From Paenibacillus sp. FSL W8-0426 (GTDB lineage: Bacteria > Bacillota > Bacilli > Paenibacillales > Paenibacillaceae), in contig NZ_CP150203.1 of NCBI RefSeq assembly GCF_037969725.1, positions 1,318,001 to 1,382,000 on the forward strand: a stretch of DNA of 64,000 nt. Direction: 5' to 3'. The notes under the pieces are model-generated. The model did no database searches. It was given only the letters and a program-made list of their open reading frames with translations, and was not told the origin of the DNA. Both the position numbers and the translations under genes were made by a program. The first letter of the stretch is position 1. Each line of letters starts with the position of its first letter. This document shows, in pieces, positions 9,052 through 17,724 of the stretch.

Positions 9052-10056
9052 TTGAGCAGTTACATCGTCAAACGTGTACTTGTACTGCTGCCCGTGCTGC
9101 TCGGCATGAGCATCATCGTGTTTTCCATAATCCATGCGATCCCCGGCGATCCGGCCGAAACCATCCTGGGGCAAAAAGCGACCGAACAGTCCAAACAGGC
9201 GCTCCGCGAGCAGCTTGGACTGGACAAGCCCTGGCTTCAACAGTATTTCGCCTATCTTGGCGACCTGTTACAAGGCGACCTCGGCACATCCATCCGCACC
9301 AAGGTACCCATTGCCCAGGAAATTATGCCATATCTGACGGCCACGCTGGAGCTGACGATGGCAAGCATGCTGTTTGCAGTTATCATTGGGGTCAACGCCG
9401 GGATTATCAGCGCATGGAAGCACAATTCCTGGTTTGATTACTGCTGCATGGTCATTGCTTTGGTCGGGGTTTCGATGCCGATCTTTTGGCTGGGATTGAT
9501 GGAACAATGGCTGTTCGCCAACCAATTGCAATGGCTGCCTTCCATCGGCCGTATGAACCCGCGCGATCCGGTGGATGCGGTGACAGGCCTGTACGTGCTC
9601 GATACGATGATCGCCGGGCGCTGGGACCAGCTGTGGACGGTCACCAAACATTTGATTCTGCCAAGCATCGCGCTGGGTACGATTCCGATGGCGGTCATCG
9701 CGCGTATGACGCGCTCCAGCATGCTGGAGGTGATGAGCTCGGATTATATCCGGACGGCCAAAGCCAAAGGGCTCGGTCCTTTTTTCGTCGTATACGGGCA
9801 TGCGCTCAAAAATGCGTTCATTCCGGTGCTGACGGTTATCGGCATTCAGACGGGCTCGCTTCTGGGCGGCGCGGTGCTGACGGAAACGATCTTTGCCTGG
9901 CCGGGCGTCGGCCGTTATATATATGAAGCAATCAGTTCAAGGGACTATCCGGTCATTCAGAGCGGCATCTTGATCATTGCGTTCTTTTTTGTCGTCATCA
10001 ACCTGATCGTGGATCTGCTGTACGCCGTCTTCGATCCGCGCATCAACTACAAATGA
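9052..10056 (+). CDS. Peptide ABC transporter permease, DppB/OppB type
   Basis: A 334-residue inner-membrane permease. It opens with the family's N-terminal segment YIVKRVLVLLPVLLGMSIIV, then HAIPGDPAETILGQ. Six hydrophobic segments are visible. The cytoplasmic EAA-type loop (YIRTAKAKGLGPFFVVYGHA) sits near residue 235 and is followed by LLGGAVLTETIFAWPGVGR, both diagnostic of DppB/OppB. The start is TTG 9052, supported by AAGGCGGTG at 9035-9043. An overlapping ATG at 9045 is out of frame. It precedes the second permease by 24 bases. Partner ATPases are not in this window. Confidence 0.93.
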   Translation: MSSYIVKRVLVLLPVLLGMSIIVFSIIHAIPGDPAETILGQKATEQSKQALREQLGLDKPWLQQYFAYLGDLLQGDLGTSIRTKVPIAQEIMPYLTATLELTMASMLFAVIIGVNAGIISAWKHNSWFDYCCMVIALVGVSMPIFWLGLMEQWLFANQLQWLPSIGRMNPRDPVDAVTGLYVLDTMIAGRWDQLWTVTKHLILPSIALGTIPMAVIARMTRSSMLEVMSSDYIRTAKAKGLGPFFVVYGHALKNAFIPVLTVIGIQTGSLLGGAVLTETIFAWPGVGRYIYEAISSRDYPVIQSGILIIAFFFVVINLIVDLLYAVFDPRINYK

Positions 10057-10080
10057 AGCTGAACCGAAAGGAGATGCCGC

Positions 10081-10977
10081 ATGGCCAAATTATCGACGAA
10101 TACCGGGCATGCATTTGAGGCGGCAAACGTGCCGAAATCCGGTCCATGGCGGGATGCCTGGCGAACGTTTCGCCGAAATCGGCTTGCGCTGGCGGGACTG
10201 GTCATTATTACGGTTTTTATTGTGCTGGCATTTCTGGCCCCGGTGATCGCGCCCTACGATTATAAGGAACAGGTGCTGGCAGACCGGTTGCAGTCGCCTT
10301 CGGCCGGGCATTGGTTCGGGACGGACGATCTCGGGCGCGACATCTTTTCGCGGGTGCTGTATGGAGCGCGCATATCGCTGTGGGTCGGATTTTTCTCGGT
10401 CATCGGTTCGATCGTTGCGGGGGCGCTGCTGGGATTAATCGCGGGATTTTACGGCAAATGGGCCGACATGATCATCTCGCGCCTGTTCGATATTTTGCTG
10501 GCTTTTCCGGGCATTCTGCTGGCGATTGCCATCGTGGCCATTCTCGGACCTTCCTTGCAAAACGCTTTGCTTGCCATCGCCATCGTCAATGTGCCGACAT
10601 ATGGGCGATTGGTGCGCTCCCGTGTCCTCAGCCTGCGGCAGGAGGAGTTTATCACGTCCGCGCGAACGCTAGGGGCCGGCAATAGCCGGATTTTGTTCCG
10701 GCATATCCTGCCGAACAGCCTGACGCCCCTGATCGTGCAGGGCACGCTGGGCATCGGCACGGCCATTATCGAAGCCGCCGCGCTCGGCTTCCTGGGCATG
10801 GGCGCCCAGCCGCCCGACCCCGAGTGGGGCAAAATGCTGTCCGACTCGCGCCAGTTCATCCAAAAGGCGCCGTGGACGCTCATTTTTCCCGGCTTGTCCA
10901 TCATGCTGACGGTGCTGGGCTTCAATCTATTGGGAGACGGCCTGCGCGACACGCTCGATCCCAAAATGGTGAAGTAG
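10081..10977 (+). CDS. Peptide ABC transporter permease, DppC/OppC type
   Basis: A 298-residue permease, partner of the upstream DppB-like protein. The N-terminal cytoplasmic part carries W-R-x-F-R-R-N-R-L-A-L-A-G-L (OppC_N domain), followed by APVIAPYDY and the HWFGTDDLGRDIFSRVLYGA motif strongly typical of DppC/OppC. The EAA loop is FITSARTLGAGNSRILFRHI, and the end holds ALGFLGMGAQPPDPEWGKML. Five to six membrane segments are seen. AAAGGAGAT precedes ATG 10081. The operon ends here without ATP-binding genes, followed by a terminator hairpin at 11128. Confidence 0.94.
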   Translation: MAKLSTNTGHAFEAANVPKSGPWRDAWRTFRRNRLALAGLVIITVFIVLAFLAPVIAPYDYKEQVLADRLQSPSAGHWFGTDDLGRDIFSRVLYGARISLWVGFFSVIGSIVAGALLGLIAGFYGKWADMIISRLFDILLAFPGILLAIAIVAILGPSLQNALLAIAIVNVPTYGRLVRSRVLSLRQEEFITSARTLGAGNSRILFRHILPNSLTPLIVQGTLGIGTAIIEAAALGFLGMGAQPPDPEWGKMLSDSRQFIQKAPWTLIFPGLSIMLTVLGFNLLGDGLRDTLDPKMVK

Positions 10978-11127
10978 GTATCGTGAGAGTTGGGCTGGTG
11001 ATGTCGTTTGAAGTGGTGGTAAACAGCAGCGAAGTTTGTTGTATCGGCAGCGGTGCACCGTGTGAGTGAGTGGTGTGCTTCATATAGAAAAGGTTGCATT
11101 AAAAAATAATGCCGGGAATTGACGAAT

Positions 11128-11159
11128 AAGGGGTGGTCGCATTGGAGACCAGCCCTTTT
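11128..11159 (+). terminator. Terminator after peptide permease operon
   Basis: AAGGGGTGGTC pairs with GACCAGCCCTT with one internal mismatch and an 8-base loop, followed by TTTT. It lies about 150 bases after the permease stop, and nothing else is seen between. Confidence 0.65.
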
Positions 11160-11186
11160 GACGCGTGATGGACAACCGGCGAAATT

Positions 11187-11369
11187 TAACGAACATTAAA
11201 CGTCTTATTAGGGCCAAAAGGCACACTCCCACACGCTAACGAACCTCAGTATCGTTATTCGGGGTGCCAAGGCACCAAACGATCGATTTTCGGCCGATTA
11301 AGGTGTCTCAGGTTCGTTACAGTTTGCAAGCGCTCGATTTCTCTATAATAAGGTGTTTAATGTTCGTTA
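11187..11369. repeat. Nested inverted repeats of a ~27-bp TAACGAAC unit (four copies)
   Basis: Four related units begin with TAACGAAC. Two are on the + strand (11187-11213 and 11237-11263) and two on the - strand (11293-11319 and 11343-11369). The outer pair shares TAACGAACATTAAAC then CTTATTA; the inner pair shares TAACGAACCT-x-AG and TTA-x-TCGG. The outer units pair with each other and the inner with each other, so the whole 183 bases can fold as nested stems. The element sits between the peptide-importer terminator and the htpG promoter. It is not a CRISPR, because the units alternate in strand and are diverged. Confidence 0.75.
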
Positions 11370-11467
11370 GAATCCAGGGCGGTCTGGCGGGTTGCAGAAA
11401 GGGAGAGCGTTTTTCGCCCATCAATCCGCGCTCCACCCACCTTTTCGTCTAAAAACCACTCGCCAGG

Positions 11468-11497
11468 TTGACACCCAAATTTCCCATATGTTATATA
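11468..11497 (+). promoter_or_regulatory. Sigma-A promoter of htpG
   Basis: TTGACA (11468-11473), 18-base spacer, TATATA (11492-11497). Initiation would fall at or just before the CIRCE box that begins at 11509, the usual geometry for HrcA repression. Confidence 0.8.
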
Positions 11498-11508
11498 AAA
11501 GAAAGGGA

Positions 11509-11535
11509 TTAGCACTCCAATGTAACGAGTGCTAA
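11509..11535 (+). promoter_or_regulatory. CIRCE element (HrcA operator) upstream of htpG
   Basis: A perfect TTAGCACTC-N9-GAGTGCTAA inverted repeat, matching the published CIRCE consensus without mismatch. It lies right after the -10 box and about 100 bases before the htpG start, so it would be in the transcript leader. It implies repression by HrcA, relieved under heat or protein-folding stress. Confidence 0.93.
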
Positions 11536-11633
11536 CAGTTAATCGTTGCCATCGTTGCATGAACTGCGATACGATGGGCCAGGGCATAGTCCCAAGCCAA
11601 CCATTTCCTATTCTGAAAGGAGACCCATTCTTC

Positions 11634-13514
11634 ATGACCAAGAAACAGTTTCAGGCGGAATCCAAACGTTTGCTGGATATGATGATCAACTCCATTTACA
11701 CTCAGCGCGAAATTTTCCTGAGAGAATTGATCTCCAACGCCAGTGACGCGATTGACAAAATATATTACAAAGCCCTCACTGACGATCAACTCGTCTTCAA
11801 CAAAGAGGACTATTACATTAAGCTTACCATCGACAAGGACAACCGCACGCTGACCATTACGGATACAGGCATCGGGATGACCGAGGAAGAGCTGGAAAAC
11901 AACCTCGGCGTCATCGCGAAGAGCGGCTCCCTGGCGTTCAAAAAAGAGAACGAAGCGAAAGACGGCCACAACATCATCGGCCAATTCGGCGTAGGTTTCT
12001 ATTCTGCGTTCATGGTGGCGGATAAGCTCACCGTCACGAGTAAAGCGCTGGGCAGCGACCAGGCGTGGAGATGGGAATCCGAAGGCGCGGACGGATACAC
12101 GATCTCGCCGGCCGAGAAAGATTCCGTCGGCACGGAAATCGTGCTGACCATCAAAGCGAACACCGAAGAAGACTCCTACGACGAGTTTCTGGAAGAGTAT
12201 CGCCTGAGATCGATCATCAAGAAGTACTCCGACTTCATCCGTTATCCGATCAAAATGGACATTACCAGTTCCCGTCCGAAGGAAGGCGCGGAGAACGAGT
12301 TCGAGGAGTATACTGAAGAACAGACGATCAACAGCATGGTGCCGATCTGGCGCAAAAACAAAAGCGAGTTGACTGAAGAAGACTACAACAACTTTTACAT
12401 GGAGAAGCGTTACGGCTTCGACAAACCGCTGAAACACGTGCATATCAGCGCAGACGGCGCGGTGGTGTACAACGCGATTCTGTTCATTCCCGAGCATACG
12501 CCGTTTGACTACTACACCAAGGAATACGAAAAAGGGCTGGAGCTTTACTCCAACGGCGTGCTGATCATGGACAAATGCGGCGACTTGCTGCCGGACTACT
12601 TCGGCTTTGTGAAAGGTATGGTCGATTCCGAGGACCTGTCCCTGAACATCTCCCGCGAAATGCTGCAGCATGACCGCCAGCTCAGCCTGATTGCGAAAAA
12701 CATCAAAAACAAAATCAAGAGCCAGCTGCTCAGCATGCTCAAGGACGAACGCGAGAAATACGAGAAGTTCTACGAGGCATTCGGCCGCCAGTTGAAGTAC
12801 GGCGTATACAGCGACTACGGCACGCACAAGGACGTGCTGCAGGATTTGCTAATGTTCACGTCTTCCAAAGAAAAGAAATTGGTGAGCCTGGACGAGTACG
12901 TCTCCAGAATGCCGGAAGACCAGAAGTACATCTACTACGCAACTGGCGAATCGGTGGAACGCATCGAGAAGCTGCCGCAGATCGAAGGCGTGCTGGATAA
13001 AGGATACGAAGTCCTGTACTTCACCGACGACATCGACGAGTTCGCGATCAAGATGATCATGAGCTACAAGGAAAAAGAATTCAAATCCGTGTCCAGCGGC
13101 GACCTGGGCATCGAAGACGCGGCGGGCGAGAACGAGAAGGACGCTTCCGAGAACGACAACAAAGAGCTCTTCGAAGCGATGCAGGCCCAACTGGCAGGCA
13201 AGGTCAAATCCGTTAAAGCCTCCAAACGGCTGAAAAGCCATCCGGTATGCTTGTCCGCCGAAGGCGACCTGTCCATCGAGATGGAGAAAGTGCTGAAAGC
13301 CATGCCGAACAGCCAGGACGTGCAGGCCGATAAAGTGCTTGAAATCAACGTGAACCATGACGTGTTCAAATCGTTGAAGGAAGCCTTCGCGCAGGATCAG
13401 GACAAATTGAAGCTGTACACCAGCTTGCTTTACAATCAAGCTTTGCTGATCGAAGGTTTGCCGATCCAGGATCCGGTAGAGTTTACCAACGATATTTGCA
13501 AAGTGATGGTATAA
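11634..13514 (+). CDS. htpG: Chaperone HtpG (bacterial Hsp90)
   Basis: A 626-residue cytoplasmic ATP-dependent chaperone of the Hsp90 family, full length for HtpG. The N-terminal GHKL ATPase carries [20 protein letters not shown], the ATP-binding [19 protein letters not shown] and [14 protein letters not shown] motifs. The middle domain includes the catalytic-loop segment [13 protein letters not shown], and the C-terminal dimerisation domain ends near residue 626. ATG 11634 is supported by GAAAGGAGA at 11615-11623. The open frame continues upstream through the CIRCE region but has no matching homology. It is monocistronic, between the CIRCE promoter and the terminator at 13530. Confidence 0.97.
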   Translation: MTKKQFQAESKRLLDMMINSIYTQREIFLRELISNASDAIDKIYYKALTDDQLVFNKEDYYIKLTIDKDNRTLTITDTGIGMTEEELENNLGVIAKSGSLAFKKENEAKDGHNIIGQFGVGFYSAFMVADKLTVTSKALGSDQAWRWESEGADGYTISPAEKDSVGTEIVLTIKANTEEDSYDEFLEEYRLRSIIKKYSDFIRYPIKMDITSSRPKEGAENEFEEYTEEQTINSMVPIWRKNKSELTEEDYNNFYMEKRYGFDKPLKHVHISADGAVVYNAILFIPEHTPFDYYTKEYEKGLELYSNGVLIMDKCGDLLPDYFGFVKGMVDSEDLSLNISREMLQHDRQLSLIAKNIKNKIKSQLLSMLKDEREKYEKFYEAFGRQLKYGVYSDYGTHKDVLQDLLMFTSSKEKKLVSLDEYVSRMPEDQKYIYYATGESVERIEKLPQIEGVLDKGYEVLYFTDDIDEFAIKMIMSYKEKEFKSVSSGDLGIEDAAGENEKDASENDNKELFEAMQAQLAGKVKSVKASKRLKSHPVCLSAEGDLSIEMEKVLKAMPNSQDVQADKVLEINVNHDVFKSLKEAFAQDQDKLKLYTSLLYNQALLIEGLPIQDPVEFTNDICKVMV

Positions 13515-13529
13515 TACCACGAGCGGAAG

Positions 13530-13558
13530 CGGCAGGACGAGGATGTCCTGCCGTTTTT
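13530..13558 (+). terminator. htpG terminator
   Basis: A 9-bp perfect stem CGGCAGGAC / GTCCTGCCG with a 6-base loop followed by TTTTT, 15 bases after the htpG stop. Confidence 0.92.
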
Positions 13559-13593
13559 GCGTTTAATGATGTGCAGCCAACATGAAATATTTT

Positions 13594-13636
13594 GTTTTAA
13601 AACATACTTGACAGGTAGGGATAAGGGGTTTATAGT
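13594..13636 (+). promoter_or_regulatory. Promoter and candidate operator of the MarR-sulfotransferase operon
   Basis: TTGACA (13608-13613), 17-base spacer, TATAGT (13631-13636) forms a good sigma-A promoter. The perfect 10-bp palindrome GTTTTAAAAC (13594-13603) lies immediately before the -35 box and is a plausible binding site for the MarR-type regulator encoded downstream, though this link is an inference. Confidence 0.65.
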
Positions 13637-13711
13637 TATCTCAAACCTTCAACACTAATTAAATGAACAGTGAAATAATGTTGAGCTCATTGGACCGCCA
13701 AAGGCTCCTGT

Positions 13712-13753
13712 ATACCAACCCGATTAGGGGTGGTATGCCGGATGCCTTTTTTT
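13712..13753 (+). promoter_or_regulatory. Leader hairpin before the MarR gene, possible attenuator
   Basis: ATACCAACCC (13712-13721) pairs with GGGGTGGTAT (13727-13736) at 9 of 10 positions around a GATTA loop. Ten bases later comes a run of seven T (13747-13753). It lies inside the predicted transcript leader, roughly 70 bases after initiation and 55 before the start codon, so it could act as an attenuator. No known riboswitch class was recognised. Confidence 0.4.
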
Positions 13754-13806
13754 ATTGCCCAAAACCGACCAGAGAGGCCGAATTTATGGAAAGGCAGGCA
13801 AATTGA

Positions 13807-14355
13807 ATGGAAAAAGAGACTTGGGAACAGCTGACGCGGGCGGATGACCTGTTCCGCAAAATGGTGCGCAGATTCGTGAAGGAACGGGACCGCGTCAGCG
13901 TGGAGGGCGTGACATTGCCTGCCATGCTGATCCTGCAAAAGATCATTCGCGACGGTGAGCAGCGGCTTGGCGATCTGGCCGAACAGATGGATTTCACCTC
14001 TGGCGCGATCACTGCGCTCAGCGACAAACTGGAAGCGGCCGGGTATACGGTGCGCCGCCGCAAGGAGGACGACCGCCGTACGGTACTGCTGGACATCACC
14101 GCCAAAGGGCGGGAGATGGTGGCGCGCAACAACAACATCGGTGACCGATGTATCACGCTTCTGTTTCAAGGATTCACGGCAGAGGAGCTGGAGCAGCAGA
14201 GCCGTTTCTACGAACGGATTTTTGCCAATCTGGAGGGGTTCTCCGAAACGCTGCTGGGGCTGGCCGAACAGAATGCGGCAGTTCCGGTGCCTGTGGATCA
14301 GGAACAGAAGCAGAAACCGTCACGAAGCAATGACCAAAATTATTTGAGTTATTAA
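13807..14355 (+). CDS. MarR family transcriptional regulator
   Basis: A 182-residue winged-helix regulator. The DNA-binding core spans about residues 37-105: LPAMLILQKIIRDGEQRLGD, LAEQMDFTSGAITALSDKLE (recognition helix) and the wing RRRKEDDRRTVLLDITAKG, which contains the conserved D-D-R-R motif of MarR proteins. Flanking helices make the dimer interface. The last ~20 residues are polar and probably disordered. GGAAAGGCAGG precedes ATG 13807. It is followed after 23 bases by the arylsulfotransferase-like gene, so it probably controls that gene and the ABC importer. Aromatic ligands are common for this family; none can be assigned here. Confidence 0.9.
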   Translation: MEKETWEQLTRADDLFRKMVRRFVKERDRVSVEGVTLPAMLILQKIIRDGEQRLGDLAEQMDFTSGAITALSDKLEAAGYTVRRRKEDDRRTVLLDITAKGREMVARNNNIGDRCITLLFQGFTAEELEQQSRFYERIFANLEGFSETLLGLAEQNAAVPVPVDQEQKQKPSRSNDQNYLSY

Positions 14356-14378
14356 CGAACATATAAGGAGCGATCACT

Positions 14379-15845
14379 ATGGGACATTCAACGATTTATC
14401 CGACAGGAGCAACGGTGTATCAGCCGGAGAAGGCTTGGAGCGGTTATACGATTTTTCAAGCCGGGGACGAGGGCGTTGTTTTGATCGACATGAACGGCAG
14501 GGAAGTGCGTCTGTGGAAAGGCTTGATCGGTTTCCCGGCCAAATTGTTCCCGGGCGGTTACGTGCTCGGCAGCACCGGGCGCCGAGATCCGAAGTTCGGC
14601 ATTCAGGATAACCTTGACCTGGTGCAGGTGGATTGGGACGGCAACATCGTTTGGAAATACGATGGCTACGAACATATCGAGGACCCTGGATACGAGCCGC
14701 TCTGGTATGCAAGACAGCATCATGACTACCAACGGGAAGGCAATCCGGTCGGGTACTATGCTCCGGGATTGGTACCGAAGGTGGGCAGCGGCACCACGCT
14801 GATCTTGTCCCACAAAAACGTGAACAATCCGAAAATTTCCGATAAACCGCTGCTCGATGACACGATCCTCGAAGTGGATTGGCAGGGAAATATCATCTGG
14901 GAATGGGCTGCGAACGAGCATTTCGAAGAGCTGGGCTTCGATGAAGCTGCTCGCAACGTATTGTTCCGTGATCCGAATACCCGTTCGTTCGGCAATCTGG
15001 GAGGGGGCGTAGGCGACTGGCTGCACATCAACTCCGCATCTTATGTCGGCCCGAACCGCTTCTATGATGCCGGGGACGAACGTTTCCATCCGGACAATAT
15101 CATTTGGGATGCGCGCGAAGCGAACATTATCGCGATCACCGACAAACGAACAGGAAAGATCGTCTGGCAGCTTGGGCCGGACTACTCCCTTCCCGAAGTG
15201 AAGCATATCGGGTGGATCATCGGCCAGCATCATGCCCATATCATCCCAAGAGGCCTGCCGGGCGAAGGCAACCTGCTTGTGTTCGACAACGGCGGCTGGG
15301 CCGGATATGGCCTGCCGAATCCCGCTTCCCCATATGGACTGAAGTCGGCGGTACGCGATCATTCCCGGGTGCTGGAGATCGATCCGGTCACGCTGGAGAT
15401 CGTGTGGCAGTATACCCCGGCGGAAGCGGGATTTTCGGTGCCGACCGATTCCTATAAATTTTATAGCCCGTATATCAGCTCGGCCCAACGGCTCGCCAAT
15501 GGCAATACGCTCATTACCGAAGGTTCGAACGGACGACTGTTTGAGGTGACGCGCGAGCACGAGCTGGTGTGGGAATACATTTCGCCGTATTGGAACACGC
15601 GCAACACCAACATGGTGTATCGTTCTTACCGGGTTCCCTATAACTGGGTGCCACAGCTGGACAAACCGGAGGAAGCGGCGATCGAACCGATCCGCGTAGA
15701 GGATTATCGCGTCCCTGGAGCCGCGCCCAGAGGAGCGGAATCGGTCGTGAACGTTGCGGCTACGCTGCCATTTGTCGAGGAAGCCGCCTGCGTAGCTACT
15801 TCGGGCGACGTCAAATCCGATGAAGACGGGCAGGCAAACGAATAG
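14379..15845 (+). CDS. Arylsulfotransferase (ASST) family protein
   Basis: A 488-residue beta-propeller-type protein of the ASST superfamily, enzymes that move a sulfuryl group from an aryl sulfate to a phenolic acceptor without PAPS. Repeated blades end in W-D-G-N-I-V-W-x-Y/W patterns (VDWDGNIVWKYDGYEH, VDWQGNIIWEWAANEH, TGKIVWQLGPD). Conserved motifs are DWLHINSASY, GQHHAHIIPRG and LLVFDNGGW, where ASST-type histidines are expected. No signal peptide is visible, so the protein is predicted cytoplasmic, unlike the periplasmic E. coli-type enzyme. AAGGAG precedes ATG 14379. Its position between a MarR gene and an SsuABC-type importer suggests it acts on an imported sulfated aromatic. The activity itself is inferred. 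Confidence 0.8.
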   Translation: MGHSTIYPTGATVYQPEKAWSGYTIFQAGDEGVVLIDMNGREVRLWKGLIGFPAKLFPGGYVLGSTGRRDPKFGIQDNLDLVQVDWDGNIVWKYDGYEHIEDPGYEPLWYARQHHDYQREGNPVGYYAPGLVPKVGSGTTLILSHKNVNNPKISDKPLLDDTILEVDWQGNIIWEWAANEHFEELGFDEAARNVLFRDPNTRSFGNLGGGVGDWLHINSASYVGPNRFYDAGDERFHPDNIIWDAREANIIAITDKRTGKIVWQLGPDYSLPEVKHIGWIIGQHHAHIIPRGLPGEGNLLVFDNGGWAGYGLPNPASPYGLKSAVRDHSRVLEIDPVTLEIVWQYTPAEAGFSVPTDSYKFYSPYISSAQRLANGNTLITEGSNGRLFEVTREHELVWEYISPYWNTRNTNMVYRSYRVPYNWVPQLDKPEEAAIEPIRVEDYRVPGAAPRGAESVVNVAATLPFVEEAACVATSGDVKSDEDGQANE

Positions 15846-15879
15846 GCAATCATTCCAATAGACGAAGAGGTGGGTCCTC

Positions 15880-16905
15880 GTGAAAAAAACATTCATTCAT
15901 ACATCCATGCTGCTCCTTGTAACGGCAATGCTGGTGCTGTCCGGTTGCGCTCCGGGAGAAAAGGCTGAAGCCCAAACAGGCGGTGCTGAAACAGGCGGGG
16001 CCAAGGTGAAAATCCGGATTGCCGATACGGCAAGCAACCCGACGTTTCGCGTCGGTATCGCCAAAGGATTCTTTGCAGAGCAAGGCATTGACGCTGAGAG
16101 CATTACGTTCGGCACACCTGCTGAAGGTGTCAACGCCTTGTTCATCAACCAGGTCGATATTGCATACGGCGCGGACTTTCCCGTATTAAACGCCATATCC
16201 AAGGGCGACTACTCCATCATCGCCTCGGCCGGGCAGGCAACGGATCAGGCGGCCGCGGCCTGGAAGCTGTACGTGAACAACGACATCCAATCTGCCGCCG
16301 ATCTGAAAGGCAAGAAGCTGAGTTTTCTGCGGGGCACGTTCATTCCGTATCTATGGGATGAATATTTGAAGGATAACGGCGTGGCGGTTCAGGACGCCAC
16401 GCAGGTGGGGCAGGGCTCTTTTGACGAAGCATACATTGCGTTGAAGCAAGGCGATTTGGATGCGTCTTGGGTCATCGGTTCGGCGCTGACCGACAAATTC
16501 GATGCACTGGACAACGTGCACCAACTGACGGATATGTCGCAAACGTCGGTGCGGCTGGGCATGGGGCTTGTGGCGAGCGATGCATTCATCGAATCGAACC
16601 CTGAAGCGATTAGCGGTTTCCTGAAGGCGCTCAGCCAAGCTTCGGAATATGCGCAGGCCCATCCGGATGAAGTGGCCGATTTGCTGTACAAGGAAACCAA
16701 GCAGCCGAAGGAAGCAACGCTGAAAGATCTGCCGATCAATCCGTGGGAGGTCGGTTTCACGCAAGCGGCCTATGACAGCCTGGCTGGCCAGAAGCAATAC
16801 ATGGTCGATAACGGCATCATTCAACAGGATTTCGATCTCGGAAGCAAATTGAATCTGGAACCGCTGCGCAGGGCGCTGCCGGACCAGGTCACTTACGGAA
16901 AATAG
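15880..16905 (+). CDS. SsuA-type ABC transporter substrate-binding lipoprotein
   Basis: A 341-residue lipoprotein of the sulfonate / nitrate / taurine (NMT1/SsuA) binding family. The N-terminal MKKTFIHTSMLLLVTAMLVL is a signal peptide ending in lipobox LSGC. The mature part starts with a Gly/Ala/Glu linker, then VKIRIADTASNPTFRVGIAK, the usual first strand and helix of this fold, followed by FFAEQGID. DLKGKKLSFLRGT is also typical. The start is GTG 15880 with GAGGTGGG at 15867-15874. It follows the sulfotransferase gene by 34 bases and precedes its ATPase and permease in the same operon. Confidence 0.9.
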   Translation: MKKTFIHTSMLLLVTAMLVLSGCAPGEKAEAQTGGAETGGAKVKIRIADTASNPTFRVGIAKGFFAEQGIDAESITFGTPAEGVNALFINQVDIAYGADFPVLNAISKGDYSIIASAGQATDQAAAAWKLYVNNDIQSAADLKGKKLSFLRGTFIPYLWDEYLKDNGVAVQDATQVGQGSFDEAYIALKQGDLDASWVIGSALTDKFDALDNVHQLTDMSQTSVRLGMGLVASDAFIESNPEAISGFLKALSQASEYAQAHPDEVADLLYKETKQPKEATLKDLPINPWEVGFTQAAYDSLAGQKQYMVDNGIIQQDFDLGSKLNLEPLRRALPDQVTYGK

Positions 16906-16934
16906 ATGAATCGTATATGAAGGAGGGCTTGCAT

Positions 16935-17711
16935 ATGTCAACATCGGCGACGGTATCGGCCATTGAGATCGAGCAGCTTCGCAAAAGCTACAACGACGTG
17001 GCGGCAGGGGATGTCCATTATATTATCAAAGACGTGAACCTGGTCATTCGGGGAGGAGAGTTCTTTGTCCTGCTTGGACCGAGCGGCTGCGGCAAATCGA
17101 CGCTGCTTAACATGATCGCAGGGTTTGTTTCGAAATCGGGCGGACAGCTGAAGGTCAATGCACGGGAGGTCGTCAAACCGGGCAAAGACCGGGCCATGGT
17201 GTTCCAGCAGGCGGATTCCTCGCTGTTCCCATGGTTGACCGTCAGGGAGAACGTGGAATTCGGCCTGCGCATGGCACATGTGCCCAAGGGAGATCGCCGG
17301 GCGATATCGGATCGGTTCATTGCGATGGTTGGCTTGAGCGGCCACGAATCCAAATTTCCGAGAGAGCTGTCCGGCGGCATGAAACAGCGCGTGCAGCTTG
17401 CCCGGGTGCTGGCAAACGATCCGGCCATCCTGTTGATGGATGAACCGTTCGGCGCGCTCGACGCGATGACGCGCCGGACGATGCAGAAGGAACTGGTCAA
17501 CATTTGGCGGGAGACGAACAAGACGGTTATTTTCGTCACCCATGACATTCAGGAAGCGCTGCTGCTCGGCGATCGGATCGGCATTATGTCTGTGGGGCCA
17601 TCCTCCAACATTACGGATATCTATGACGTGAATTTGCCTTATCCGCGCAATATCGCCTCCGAGGAATTCGGGGCGCTCTATGAGCGGATCGGCAGCCATT
17701 TTGGGGAATAG
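16935..17711 (+). CDS. SsuB/TauB-type ABC transporter ATP-binding protein
   Basis: A 258-residue ABC ATPase of the nitrate/sulfonate/taurine class. Walker A is GPSGCGKST, the Q-loop lies in AMVFQQADSSLFPWLTV, the signature is LSGGMKQR, Walker B is ILLMDEPFGALD and the H-loop is FVTHDIQEA. ATG 16935 is chosen because AAGGAGGG lies at 16920-16927; an in-frame ATG at 16917 has no spaced ribosome site. It sits between the binding lipoprotein and the permease and would energise import of a sulfonate or sulfate ester. Confidence 0.95.
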   Translation: MSTSATVSAIEIEQLRKSYNDVAAGDVHYIIKDVNLVIRGGEFFVLLGPSGCGKSTLLNMIAGFVSKSGGQLKVNAREVVKPGKDRAMVFQQADSSLFPWLTVRENVEFGLRMAHVPKGDRRAISDRFIAMVGLSGHESKFPRELSGGMKQRVQLARVLANDPAILLMDEPFGALDAMTRRTMQKELVNIWRETNKTVIFVTHDIQEALLLGDRIGIMSVGPSSNITDIYDVNLPYPRNIASEEFGALYERIGSHFGE

Positions 17712-17724
17712 GAGGAAGGATGCC

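Noticed and set aside
11529..11633. N-terminal extension of HtpG from GTG 11529
   Set aside because: It would begin inside the CIRCE box and lacks homology; ATG 11634 has a good ribosome site.
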